This document shows positions 1 to 7,860 of a stretch of DNA of 64,000 nt, piece by piece. Origin of the DNA: Roseateles_B sp051857535. GTDB lineage: Bacteria; Pseudomonadota; Gammaproteobacteria; Burkholderiales; Burkholderiaceae_C. Location of the stretch: positions 186,001-250,000 of the forward strand of contig NZ_JBPZGY010000005.1 in assembly GCF_051857535.1 (NCBI RefSeq), given 5' to 3'. The notes under the pieces are model-generated. The model was given only the letters and a program-made list of their open reading frames with translations. It was not told where the DNA came from and ran no database searches. Position 1 is the first letter of the stretch. Every line of letters starts with the position of its first letter. Made by a program: the position numbers and the translations under genes.

Positions 1-446
1 ATGAGCTTGACCTGCGGGAACTGCTCGGCCAGGTGGAAGATCCCGGCCTTGAAGGCCTGGGGCTCGCCCTTGTTGGAGCGCGTGCCTTCGGGAAAGATCA
101 CCAGCGAGTCGCCCTTGGACAGGGCCTCGACCAGGGGTTCCAGCGGGTCTTCGTCCGGCGTGCTGCGGGTGCGGCTGACGTAGATGGCATTGAAGACATT
201 GGAGGTGAGCCAGGTCTTGAGCGGGCTGGAGGTCCAGTAGTCGCGTGCGGCGATGGGCCGGGTCGCGGCGCGCAGTTCGCGCGGCAGCGAGGCCCAGATC
301 AGCACCCAGTCGAAATGGCTCTGGTGGTTGGCGAAGTAGATGCGCTGCTCCGCCATGGGCGGGCAGCCTTTCCAGTGGCCCTGGGCGCCCGTGATCAGGC
401 GGGCCAGGAAGGCCAGGAAGAGGCCGGTGGAGTCGGCAATGGACAT
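1..446 (-). CDS. PlsC-type acyltransferase, 3' end cut by window edge
   Basis: Lysophospholipid acyltransferase family, which transfers acyl groups to glycerophospholipid precursors at the inner membrane. Reading from the ATG at 446, the protein begins MSIADSTGLFLAFLARL. It shows the H-x4-D motif of the family (NHQSHFDW, about residue 40) and the substrate-binding block VIFPEGTRS (about residue 115), in the usual order and spacing. The frame stays open to base 1, so only about 148 residues are visible and the C-terminus is missing. Family membership is secure. Whether the substrate is lysophosphatidic acid or another acceptor cannot be told from this fragment. Confidence 0.9.
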   Translation of the reverse strand, partial: MSIADSTGLFLAFLARLITGAQGHWKGCPPMAEQRIYFANHQSHFDWVLIWASLPRELRAATRPIAARDYWTSSPLKTWLTSNVFNAIYVSRTRSTPDEDPLEPLVEALSKGDSLVIFPEGTRSNKGEPQAFKAGIFHLAEQFPQVKL

Positions 447-561
447 GATGGGCGGGATTCTAGGGGGCTGACGGCGCACCCGACGGCCCTAGGATGGAGA
501 GGAAACCCCAGGCGGCGCCCTGCCGTGGCATGCCGCCCCAGCCCTTCAGGAGATTCAGGCG

Positions 562-1251
562 ATGCTTTGTTCCCCCTTGTCCAGGCCGGCGCTGCTGGCC
601 GGCCTCATGAGTGTCTCTGCGGCCGCGTGGGCGGCCGACATGCAGATCCAGGTCCTGGACCGCAACGGCAGACCCCTGCCCGAAGCGGTGGTGCTCCTGG
701 ACAGTCAGCAGCCCGGCCCGCGCCCCGCCCCGCGCCTGGAGCAGACCATCACCCAGCAGCAGATGCGCTTCCAGCCGCAGGTGAGCGTGGTCTCGCCCGG
801 CGCCAAGGTGGTCTTCACCAATATGGACAAATGGAACCACCATGTGCGCGGTGGCCTGAGCGGTCCGGGCGGCGTCTACCTGGACCCTGCCCAGGGCTTC
901 AGCTTCAAGCTCTCGGCCAAGCGCGAAGGCCAGCCTCTGGCCACCGCCACCCAGCAGCTGAGCCAGCCCGGGCCCTATCTGCTGGGCTGCCATCTGCACG
1001 GCTCGATGCGGGGCCATGTCTACGTCAGCGACACCCCCTGGGCGGCGGTGAGCGACGACAAGGGTCAGGTCTTGCTCTCCGGCGTCCCCGAGGGCCCGGC
1101 CCGGGTGCGCGTCTGGCATGTGGACCAGCTGGTGGACGGCGCGCCGCAGGCGGTGCAGGTCAGCGGCGCGGGCGGGATGGTGAAGCTCGCCACCGCCATC
1201 GAGGCCCGGGCGCGCAAGCCGGTGTCAGAGGAACGGCAGCCGGGCTACTGA
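562..1251 (+). CDS. Periplasmic cupredoxin-like protein (methylamine-utilisation/plastocyanin type)
   Basis: 229 residues with a signal peptide ending near AAAWA-AD (about residue 25), so probably periplasmic. The ATG follows AGGAGATTCAGGCG. The N-terminal part has the beta-rich look of a carboxypeptidase-regulatory or cupredoxin fold. Likely copper ligands are in WNHHVRG (about residue 94) and GCHLHGSMRG (about residue 147). The second is a C-x2-H-x2-M arrangement, close to the C-x2-H-x4-M loop of plastocyanins but with a shorter loop. The following small gene starts 2 bases after the stop, so the two are probably co-transcribed. An electron-transfer or copper-binding role is inferred. Confidence 0.75.
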   Translation: MLCSPLSRPALLAGLMSVSAAAWAADMQIQVLDRNGRPLPEAVVLLDSQQPGPRPAPRLEQTITQQQMRFQPQVSVVSPGAKVVFTNMDKWNHHVRGGLSGPGGVYLDPAQGFSFKLSAKREGQPLATATQQLSQPGPYLLGCHLHGSMRGHVYVSDTPWAAVSDDKGQVLLSGVPEGPARVRVWHVDQLVDGAPQAVQVSGAGGMVKLATAIEARARKPVSEERQPGY

Positions 1252-1252
1252 G

Positions 1253-1714
1253 ATGCGTCGATGCCAACGCTGGCGGCCAGGGCCGGGCGGGCGAGTCCTT
1301 GTCCTCTGTCGGCTCCTCCTGCCCCTGGCGGTGATGCTGGGGACGCAGGCGGGATGCACGCCCTTCCCGGGGGTGCGGGTGAGCCTCAGCCTGCCCAATG
1401 ACAGCCCGCTCTCGGCGCTGGTCCGCGATCAGTGGATGAGCACGGATCGCGGCCTGGCGGAGCAGGCGCGGCGGCTGCTGCGGGAGCGCCTGGGAGATGG
1501 CGCCCGGCTTCCCTCGCGGGCTGACCTGGAGGCCGTCGGTCTGCGCTGCGAGCCGGCGCCCTTGCTCGCCTGCAGCCATCATTCGGAGATCCGCCGGACG
1601 CCGGTGGGCCCCGTGCCGGCCGCTGGTGCCCGCACGCAGACCGTCACCGTGCAGGTCCTGGCGCAGATCGGTGCGCCCCTGGAATCTCTGGCGGTGCACA
1701 AGACCGAGGACTGA
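1253..1714 (+). CDS. Small secreted protein or lipoprotein of unknown function
   Basis: 153 residues, starting 2 bases after the stop of the cupredoxin-like gene, so translationally coupled. A basic N-terminus is followed by a hydrophobic stretch (about residues 15-30) ending in TQAGC. That resembles a lipobox but has a weak -3 position, so lipid attachment is uncertain. The mature part has two cysteines (LRCEPAPLLACSHH) after a helical segment. The next gene downstream has a similar helix-then-two-cysteine layout, and the two may be diverged relatives. I do not recognise the family. Confidence 0.6.
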   Translation: MRRCQRWRPGPGGRVLVLCRLLLPLAVMLGTQAGCTPFPGVRVSLSLPNDSPLSALVRDQWMSTDRGLAEQARRLLRERLGDGARLPSRADLEAVGLRCEPAPLLACSHHSEIRRTPVGPVPAAGARTQTVTVQVLAQIGAPLESLAVHKTED

Positions 1715-1824
1715 GGCCGGTCTGCGATGACGAGGGCCAGGTCTTGCCTGCCGGCGCGCCCGATGGGGCGGTCCAGGGCTGTGCAGAAGGGGGTGATCGA
1801 GAGGTGGGCGTTGAAGGAGGGAAG

Positions 1825-2409
1825 ATGAGCCGAGCCTGTCAGGGTCCGGGGATGGTGCGCGCGCTGCGCTGCCTGCCGCTTGCAACGCTGGCATGGCAGG
1901 TCGTGCTGCCTGCGTACGCCACTGCAGATCCGGACTTCGAACGCATTGATCGCCTGGCGCAAGCCATGCTTCGCCACGACGGCGTCTCGCGCGGCTATCT
2001 GCTGGCCGCGCTGCGCGAGCAGTTTTCCTTCTCCTGTGATCAGGCCGGCACGGATGCCGAGATCTCGTGCGAGATTCAGAATCCCGGGCTGGTGCAGCGC
2101 TTCTCGTACACGAAGCGCCCGTTTTCGAACCTCAATGGAAAGCCTCTCCTGTTCAGACTTGAATTCAGCCTGTCCGCCAATTGCCATGCATCCCTCCCGC
2201 GAGCCTGGGGTGAGCTGGCGCAACGGTGGCATGCACAGGCCGCGGTGGGGGTGCATGGCGTCGAGGCCTCCCGGGAGCTGGTGCAGTCGACCGGGCGTCG
2301 GCGGGTCATGCTGAGCGGTGCTTTCAGGCAGCGCGCGGAGTGCCCGGAGCAGCTGGGCATGGAGACCCTCTTCCTTTCAGTCCTTGCTGAGGGGCGCGGA
2401 GGACGCTGA
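1825..2409 (+). CDS. Secreted protein of unknown function with paired cysteines
   Basis: I chose the ATG at 1825 because GAAGGAGGGAAG lies just before it. An upstream in-frame ATG at 1744 lacks such a site. The 194-residue product has a signal peptide (about residues 8-35, hydrophobic, ending ...AYATADP). The mature part contains a helix followed by FSCDQAGTDAEISCEI, and two more cysteines lie towards the C-terminus. No catalytic motif is visible. It resembles the preceding small secreted gene in layout and may be a divergent duplicate. Confidence 0.65.
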   Translation: MSRACQGPGMVRALRCLPLATLAWQVVLPAYATADPDFERIDRLAQAMLRHDGVSRGYLLAALREQFSFSCDQAGTDAEISCEIQNPGLVQRFSYTKRPFSNLNGKPLLFRLEFSLSANCHASLPRAWGELAQRWHAQAAVGVHGVEASRELVQSTGRRRVMLSGAFRQRAECPEQLGMETLFLSVLAEGRGGR

Positions 2410-2479
2410 GGGGAGTCAGGCGGATGTCTGAGGGACGGGTCGGAAAGGAGGGCCCATGCGGTGGCGTGGCCGGGGCACC

Positions 2480-4078
2480 TCAGTTCATGGCGCGCATCAT
2501 CAGGGCCGCCTTCTCCCCGATCACCATGCAGGGCGCGTTCGTGTTGCCCCCGATCAGCGTGGGCATGATGGAGGCGTCCACCACGCGCAGGCCCTGCAGC
2601 CCGTGCACGCGGAGCTCTGCATCGACCACGGCCATGGGATCGCGGCCCATGCGGCAACTGCCTACGGGGTGGTAGACGGTGTCCACGCGGCGGCGCAGCA
2701 GGGCGCGGATCTCGTCATCGGTCTCGGCCTGGGCCTGCCACAGCTCGCGGGTCCAGAAGGCGCGCAGCGAGGGCTGGCGCATGAGCTCGCGGCTGAGCTT
2801 GAAGCCTTCGACCAGCTCGTCCACATCGGCCGGGTCAGCCAGGAAGGCTGGGTCGATCAGGGGCCGGTCCTCGACGCGCGGGCCGCCCAGGCGCACGCTG
2901 CCGCGGCTGCTGGGGCGCAGCAGGCACACATGGCAGGAGAGGCCATGGCCCAGGCCCAGCTCGCGGGCGTGGTCGTTGACCAGGGCCACGACGAAATGCA
3001 GCTGCACATTGGGCAGGGCCAGATCCGGCCGGGTCTTGAGGAAACCGCCGCACTCGGCGAAGTTGGAGCTGATCATGCCCCGGCGCTCGCGCTGGTAGCG
3101 GGCGATGTTCTGCACCAGGCGCACACCGCCCTTGAGCGAGATGCCCACGGTGTCCAGGCTGTCGCTGAGGTAGCCGTGGACGAAGTCGGGGTGGTCCTGC
3201 AGGTTCTCGCCCACGCCTGGCAGGTGGTGCAGAACGGGGATGCCCAGGTCCTGCAGATGTGCGCCCGGGCCTATGCCGGAGAGCATCAGCAGCTGCGGCG
3301 TCTGCAGCGCGCCCGCACTGAGCACCACCTCTCGCCGGGCCTGGATCTGCACGCGGGGGCCACCCAGGCGCATTTGCACGCCCACGGCGCGGCGCCCTTC
3401 AAAGAGCACGCGCTCGACCTGGGCGCCGGTGATCACGCGCAGGTTGGGGCGGTGGCGGTTGGGCTCGATGTAGGCGCGGGCGGCGCTCCAGCGCTCGCCC
3501 TGGTGCTGCGTGACCTGGTAGACGCCGATGCCTTCCTGATCAGGGCCGTTGAAGTCGTCGGTGATCTTCAGGCCCATGGCGCGGCCGGCGTCCAGCCAGG
3601 CCTGGTGCAGGGGGCTGTCGGTGCGCAGGTCGCTGACCTTGAGCGGGCCGTCCTGTCCATGCCAGGGGGCGCTCAGGCGCTCGTTGCACTCGTTCTTGAT
3701 GAACAGCGGCAGCAGCTCCTCGAAGGACCAGCCGGGGTTGCCCAGGGCGGCCCAGTGATCGTAGTCCGCGCGGTGGCCGCGCACATAGACCATGGCATTG
3801 ATGGCCGAGGATCCGCCCAGGGCTCGGCCGCGGGGCTGGTAGCCGCGACGGCCGTTCAGGCCGGCCTGGGGCACGGTCTCGAAGGCCCAGTTGTTGAGCG
3901 AGGTGGGGATCTGGAAGACGCCTGCCGTGGGCGTGTTCACCACCCAACTGTTGCCGGGGCCGCCGGCCTCGATGAGCAGCACGTCGACCGTCGGATCCTC
4001 GCTGAGGCGCGCCGCGAGGGCACAGCCGGCGGAGCCGCCGCCGACGATCAGGTAGTCATGGCTCTGGTCGAAGATCAT
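2480..4078 (-). CDS. GMC-family FAD oxidoreductase (choline/alcohol dehydrogenase type)
   Basis: 532 residues, the normal length for GMC alcohol dehydrogenases. The N-terminus carries the FAD dinucleotide motif (YLIVGGGSAGCALAARLSED, residues 9-28) and the acidic ribose-binding LLIEAGG. The family signature GGSSAINAMVYVRGH follows near residue 88. The C-terminus has the catalytic His of HPVGSCRMG (about residue 470) and the second conserved position in NTNAP (about 514). It oxidises a primary alcohol to an aldehyde and passes electrons to a quinone or dye acceptor. The gene ends just before an aldehyde dehydrogenase gene on the same strand, so the pair could take an alcohol to its acid. Choline itself is not proven as substrate, and no betaine-pathway genes are nearby. 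Confidence 0.93.
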   Translation of the reverse strand: MIFDQSHDYLIVGGGSAGCALAARLSEDPTVDVLLIEAGGPGNSWVVNTPTAGVFQIPTSLNNWAFETVPQAGLNGRRGYQPRGRALGGSSAINAMVYVRGHRADYDHWAALGNPGWSFEELLPLFIKNECNERLSAPWHGQDGPLKVSDLRTDSPLHQAWLDAGRAMGLKITDDFNGPDQEGIGVYQVTQHQGERWSAARAYIEPNRHRPNLRVITGAQVERVLFEGRRAVGVQMRLGGPRVQIQARREVVLSAGALQTPQLLMLSGIGPGAHLQDLGIPVLHHLPGVGENLQDHPDFVHGYLSDSLDTVGISLKGGVRLVQNIARYQRERRGMISSNFAECGGFLKTRPDLALPNVQLHFVVALVNDHARELGLGHGLSCHVCLLRPSSRGSVRLGGPRVEDRPLIDPAFLADPADVDELVEGFKLSRELMRQPSLRAFWTRELWQAQAETDDEIRALLRRRVDTVYHPVGSCRMGRDPMAVVDAELRVHGLQGLRVVDASIMPTLIGGNTNAPCMVIGEKAALMMRAMN

Positions 4079-4101
4079 GCGCTGGCTCCTTGTCGGGACA
4101 T

Positions 4102-4125
4102 GGGGTCAGGTCTTGCCTAGACCCC
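4102..4125. repeat. GGGGTCAGGTCTTGC repeat forming a hairpin
   Basis: This is the clearest copy of a word that recurs in the window. GGGGTCAGG and CCT-A-GACCCC flank the loop TCTTG, giving a nine-pair stem with one bulged A. It lies in the 54-bp gap between the aldehyde dehydrogenase and GMC genes, so it sits within their mRNA. Other good copies are at 1062, 13266, 38017 and 40865, with variants at 1734, 13035, 16608, 41706 and 63113. The word resembles the palindromic repeats linked to REP-associated tyrosine transposases; this is from memory. Confidence 0.6.
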
Positions 4126-4132
4126 CGGTGGC

Positions 4133-5551
4133 TCAGGCAATCTTGCGCAGCAGGCCGAGCAGGGTCTTGAAGGTCTCGCCATAGGGCGGCTGGAACAGGC
4201 GGCTGCCGGCGAAGCGGGACTGGATGAAGATGGGCTTGAGCTTGCTGAAGGTGTCGAAGCCCCATTCACCGTGGTAGGCGCCCATGCCGCTGGCGCCCAC
4301 ACCGCCGAAGGGCTGCGATTCCTGGCCCAGGTGCCAGATGCAGTCGTTGATGGTGACGCCACCGGCGTGCGTCTGGCTCAGCACCTGCTCGCGGGCCTGA
4401 CGGTCCTCGCCGAAGAAGTAGAGGGCCAGGGGGCGGTCGCCGGCATTCACCTGGGCGATGGCCTGGTCCAGGCCGTCATAGGGGAGGATGGGCAGGATGG
4501 GGCCGAAGATCTCCTCCTGCATCAGCTGCATGGAGGCCTTGGCCTCCAGCACCACATGGGGCGTGAGCTTGCGGCCGGCGCCGGGGTCCAGCTCCTGCGG
4601 GTGGCTGGGCAGGAGCTCGGCGCCCTGGGCCCGGGCGTCGTCCAGCAGCTGTTGCAGGCGGGCGCGGTGGCGGGGCGTGGCGATGCTGGTGTAGTCGGGG
4701 TTGGCGTGCACGGTGGGCGTCATGCGGCGCCAGTGGCGCAGCACCGCCTCGGCCAGGGGGCGGACCATGTCGCGCGGGGCCAGCACGTAGTCGGGGGCGA
4801 CGCAGGTCTGGCCGGCGTTGAGCAGCTTGCCGTAGGCCAGGCGCGAGGCGCTGAGCTCCAGGTCGCAGCTGCGGTCGAAGATCGCGGGGGACTTGCCGCC
4901 CAGCTCCAGCGTGACCGGGGTGAGGTTCTTGGCCGCGGCCTGGGCCACATGGCGGCCGACGGCGGTGGAGCCGGTGAAGAAGAGGTGATCGAAGGGCAGG
5001 GCGGAGAAGGCGCGGGCGAGGTCGGCGTCGCCGGTCAGCACCGTCATCTCCTCGGGGCTGAAGTGCTCGGCGACCATGCGGGCCATGAGCGCCGAGGTGG
5101 CGGGCGTCAGCTCCGAGGGCTTGATCATCACGCGGTTGCCGGCGGCCAGAGCGGCAATGGCGGGGCCGGTGGTGAGGTAGTAGGGGTAGTTCCAGGGCGC
5201 GATGATGCCCACCACGCCCAGGGGTTGGGGCATGAGGGCATTGCGGCCGGGCATGAAGTGCAGGGCCGTGGGCATGCGGCGGGTCTTCATCCAGCCGCGC
5301 AGGTGCTTGAGGGCGTGCTCGGCGCCGGTGATGGTGGTGAAGATCTCGGCCAGCAGGGTTTCCTGGTGGGCGCGGTGGCCGAAGTCCTGCGCGATGGCTT
5401 CGCACAGCGCCTGCTCGTGCTGCCGCGTCATCGCGATGAGGCGCTGCAGGCGGTCCTTGCGCACCGCGAGGGTCGGCATGGGCTCGCGTGCATAGGCGGC
5501 GCGCTGCGTCTCGAAGGCCAGCTGCAGGGCTTCCTGGGTCGAATGTTCCAT
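4133..5551 (-). CDS. Coniferyl-aldehyde dehydrogenase family enzyme
   Basis: 472 residues of the aldehyde dehydrogenase superfamily, class-3/CalB-like and lacking the longer N-terminus of betaine-aldehyde enzymes. Visible landmarks are the Rossmann strand and PWNYPYYL (about residue 119), FFTGSTAVGRHV (about 190), the general base Glu in LELGGKSP (about 215) and the nucleophilic Cys in NAGQTCVAPDY (about 250). It oxidises an aldehyde to a carboxylate with NAD(P). It lies directly upstream of the GMC oxidoreductase on the same strand, which suggests a two-step alcohol-to-acid operon. The substrate, whether coniferyl-type or long-chain, is not determined. Confidence 0.9.
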   Translation of the reverse strand: MEHSTQEALQLAFETQRAAYAREPMPTLAVRKDRLQRLIAMTRQHEQALCEAIAQDFGHRAHQETLLAEIFTTITGAEHALKHLRGWMKTRRMPTALHFMPGRNALMPQPLGVVGIIAPWNYPYYLTTGPAIAALAAGNRVMIKPSELTPATSALMARMVAEHFSPEEMTVLTGDADLARAFSALPFDHLFFTGSTAVGRHVAQAAAKNLTPVTLELGGKSPAIFDRSCDLELSASRLAYGKLLNAGQTCVAPDYVLAPRDMVRPLAEAVLRHWRRMTPTVHANPDYTSIATPRHRARLQQLLDDARAQGAELLPSHPQELDPGAGRKLTPHVVLEAKASMQLMQEEIFGPILPILPYDGLDQAIAQVNAGDRPLALYFFGEDRQAREQVLSQTHAGGVTINDCIWHLGQESQPFGGVGASGMGAYHGEWGFDTFSKLKPIFIQSRFAGSRLFQPPYGETFKTLLGLLRKIA

Positions 5552-5684
5552 GGCGGTGTGTCTCCTGCCGGGAGGCTAAGGCCAAACCGCCCGACCACCA
5601 AGCGTGGCGACCCGGGGCTAGAGAGACGGGTCTAGTCGCGGAGGTGACAGTGGGTGTCGGTATGTCTGCGCCGACTTGAGCATC
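5552..5684. other. Upstream region of the aldehyde dehydrogenase gene
   Basis: No gene is seen. This is the first part of a 444-bp gene-free stretch (5552-5995); the rest is covered by the palindrome, terminator and repeat entries. It should hold the promoter of the aldehyde dehydrogenase/GMC pair. GACCCG (5609-5614) and CGGGTC (5627-5632) form a short inverted repeat that could be an operator, but no clear promoter hexamers were identified. Confidence 0.4.
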
Positions 5685-5780
5685 GCCGGGACGCGGGGGC
5701 GCGATTGCTCCGTGTCCCCCGCCGGCGCCTGCGGCGCCGGCTCCTCCTTTACCTACGCAATCCCGCCCCCGCATCCCGGC
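5685..5780. repeat. 96-bp imperfect palindrome with a nested perfect hairpin
   Basis: Outer arms 5685-5708 and 5757-5780 are inverted copies of each other with 22 of 24 positions matching. Inside them, 5721-5741 is a perfect 9-bp-arm palindrome (GCCGGCGCC, loop TGC, GGCGCCGGC). No open frame of interest crosses it. It lies between the divergent upstream side of the aldehyde dehydrogenase gene and the purH terminator. The nested layout resembles a paired REP element (REPIN) or a structured RNA. I cannot tell whether it is transcribed. Confidence 0.6.
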
Positions 5781-5876
5781 TCTTGCACGAGGGAGTACTG
5801 ACTCGATGACTGAGGTGTTGCAACGTAGCGAGCGCGCCGCACGAGCTGTTCTTCGCGACACCAGCGCCCAAGTGAA

Positions 5877-5906
5877 GAAGCCCACCGGTGCAACCCGGTG
5901 GGCTTC
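5877..5906 (-). terminator. Probable intrinsic terminator of the purH transcript
   Basis: Perfect 12-bp arms (GAAGCCCACCGG and CCGGTGGGCTTC) enclose a six-base loop. Read on the minus strand it follows purH by about 90 bases and is followed by CTTCACTT, a weak T-rich tail. The T-tract is poor, so the strength is uncertain. Confidence 0.65.
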
Positions 5907-5910
5907 GTTC

Positions 5911-5993
5911 AGAGCGACGCCTGCGGATCCGGCTTTGCCGGGCCGTCAGGCGTGCCCCCTCGAGGGGGCCGGCGAAGCCGGTAGGGGGGGAGC
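5911..5993 (-). repeat. Intergenic multi-hairpin repeat, copy R1
   Basis: On the minus strand this reads CCCCCTACCGGCTTCGCCGG, then CCCCCTCGAGGGGGC, then a CCGGCAAAGCCGG hairpin. It begins directly after the purH stop codon. The same order of hairpins occurs at 57464-57540 and 58404-58510 and, rearranged, at 24266-24335 and 24471-24585. Burkholderiales genomes commonly carry such 3'-end repeats; this is general knowledge from memory. Confidence 0.75.
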
Positions 5994-5995
5994 CT

Positions 5996-7576
5996 TCAGT
6001 GCCGGAAGTGGCGAACGCCGGTGAAGACCATGGCCACGCCGCGCTCGTTGGCGGCGGCGATCACCTCTTCATCACGCATGGAGCCGCCCGGCTGGATGAC
6101 GCAGCTGGCGCCGGCATCGGCCAGCACGTCCAGGCCGTCGCGGAAGGGGAAGAAGGCATCGCTCGCCACGACGGAGCCCTTCAGGTCCAGGCTGGCGTTG
6201 GCGGCCTTGATGGCGGCGATCTTGGTGGAGTCCACGCGGCTCATCTGGCCGGCGCCCACGCCCAGGGTCATGCCGCCGCCGCAGAAGACGATGGCATTGC
6301 TCTTGACGTACTGGGCCACGGTCCAGGCGAACATCAGGTCATCGAGCTGCTGGGCCGTGGGCTGCAGTGTGGTCACGACCTTGAGGTCGGACTTCTGCAG
6401 GAAGTGGTTGTCGGCGCTCTGCAGCAGCAGGCCCGAGCCGATGCGCTTGCTGTCGCCCAGGTTGCGGCCCTGCAGCCACGGGGTGTCGCCGCCCGGGGGC
6501 AGGGCGATCTCCATCAGGCGGACGTTGACCTTGCTCTTGAAGATCTCGCGGGCCTCGGCGGTGAAGCCCGGGGCCATCAGCACCTCGACGAACTGCTTGG
6601 CCACCAGCTCGGCCGCCGCGCCATCCACCTCGCGGTTGAAGGCGATGATGCCGCCGAAGGCGCTGGTCGGGTCGGTCTTGAAGGCCTTGGCATAGGCCTC
6701 GGCCGGCGTTGCGGCCACGGCCACGCCGCAGGGGTTGGCGTGCTTGACGATCACGCAGGCCGGGGCCTGGAAGGACTTGACGCATTCCCAGGCGGCGTCG
6801 GCATCGGCGATGTTGTTGTAGGACAGCTCCTTGCCCTGCAGTTGCTTGCCCGTCACCAGGGAGCCGGGGGCGGGGAAGAGGTCGCGGTACAGCGCGGCGG
6901 TCTGGTGGCTGTTCTCGCCGTAGCGCAGGTCCTGCACCTTCACGAAGGTGCTGTTCATCTGGGCCGGGTAGGTGGCCAGGCTGCCGTCGTCCTGGCGGGC
7001 GCTGAGGTAGTTGCTGATCGCGGCGTCGTACTGGGCGATGCGGTTGAAGGCGGCCACGCTGCAGGCGAAGCGGGTCTTGTCGCTGGTCTTGCCGGCGGCC
7101 TTGAGCTCTTCCAGCACGTCTGCGTACTGGGAGGCGTCGGTCAGCACGGTGACGTCCTTCCAGTTCTTGGCGGCGCTGCGCACCATGGCCGGGCCGCCGA
7201 TGTCGATGTTCTCGATGGCGTCTTCCAGCGTGCAGCCTGCCTTGGCCACGGTGGCTTCAAAGGGGTAGAGGTTGACGGCCAGGATGTCGATGGTGGCGAT
7301 GCCATGGTCGGCCAGGGCCTTCATGTGTTCGGGCACATCGCGGCGGGCCAGCAAGCCGCCGTGGATCTTGGGGTGCAGGGTCTTGACGCGACCGTCCAGC
7401 ATCTCGGGGAAGCCGGTGTGGTCGGCGACTTCGGTCACCGGCAGGCCGGCGTCGGCCAGCAGCTTGGCGGTGCCGCCGGTGGAGAGCAGGCGCACGTCCA
7501 GGGCGTGCAGGGCCTTGGCGAAATCGACGATGCCGGTCTTGTCGGACACGGAGATCAGGGCAGTCAGTTGCGTCAT
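5996..7576 (-). CDS. purH: Bifunctional AICAR transformylase / IMP cyclohydrolase
   Basis: 526 residues, the full length for PurH. It catalyses the last two steps of IMP synthesis: formylation of AICAR with 10-formyl-THF, then ring closure. The N-terminal cyclohydrolase (MGS-like) domain shows ALISVSDKTGIVDFAKAL, LLSTGGTAKLL and GRVKTLHPKIHGG. The C-terminal transformylase domain shows LRYGENSHQ, VKHANPCGVA and AFGGIIAFN. I took the ATG at 7576, where the protein begins MTQLTALISV. The open frame extends further upstream across fis without homology. The gene follows dusB and fis in the conserved betaproteobacterial order. Here ruvC, often next, is replaced by a repeat, a terminator and unrelated genes. 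Confidence 0.97.
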   Translation of the reverse strand: MTQLTALISVSDKTGIVDFAKALHALDVRLLSTGGTAKLLADAGLPVTEVADHTGFPEMLDGRVKTLHPKIHGGLLARRDVPEHMKALADHGIATIDILAVNLYPFEATVAKAGCTLEDAIENIDIGGPAMVRSAAKNWKDVTVLTDASQYADVLEELKAAGKTSDKTRFACSVAAFNRIAQYDAAISNYLSARQDDGSLATYPAQMNSTFVKVQDLRYGENSHQTAALYRDLFPAPGSLVTGKQLQGKELSYNNIADADAAWECVKSFQAPACVIVKHANPCGVAVAATPAEAYAKAFKTDPTSAFGGIIAFNREVDGAAAELVAKQFVEVLMAPGFTAEAREIFKSKVNVRLMEIALPPGGDTPWLQGRNLGDSKRIGSGLLLQSADNHFLQKSDLKVVTTLQPTAQQLDDLMFAWTVAQYVKSNAIVFCGGGMTLGVGAGQMSRVDSTKIAAIKAANASLDLKGSVVASDAFFPFRDGLDVLADAGASCVIQPGGSMRDEEVIAAANERGVAMVFTGVRHFRH

Positions 7577-7626
7577 GGTGGACTCGGGATGGTGGGGGTT
7601 CGGTGGAGCAGCGCGGGCCAGGGCGC

Positions 7627-7860
7627 TCAGAGCAGCTCGTGGTCGCTGAGCTTGCGGCGCAGGGTGTTGCGGTTGATGCCCAGCCATTCGGCGGCCTTGC
7701 TCTGGTTGCCGTCGGCCTTGGCCATCACGACTTCCAGCAGGGGCTTCTCGACCAGCTTGATCAGCATGTCGTGCATGGAGTGCGGCACCTCGCCGTCGAG
7801 GTCGCGGAAGTAAGCCTCGAGGTTCTCGCGGATGCACTGGTCGATGGGTTTGGGCGTCAT
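7627..7860 (-). CDS. fis: Fis family nucleoid-associated transcription factor
   Basis: 77 residues, short as is typical for betaproteobacterial Fis. The C-terminal helix-turn-helix GNQSKAAEWLGINRNTLRRKL (about residues 51-71) is the family hallmark. The N-terminal half carries the dimerisation helices (CIRENLEAYFRDLDG). Fis bends DNA and modulates rRNA, tRNA and many growth-phase promoters. Its start codon overlaps the stop of dusB by four bases (ATGA), so dusB and fis are co-translated. purH follows 50 bases downstream on the same strand. Confidence 0.93.
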   Translation of the reverse strand: MTPKPIDQCIRENLEAYFRDLDGEVPHSMHDMLIKLVEKPLLEVVMAKADGNQSKAAEWLGINRNTLRRKLSDHELL

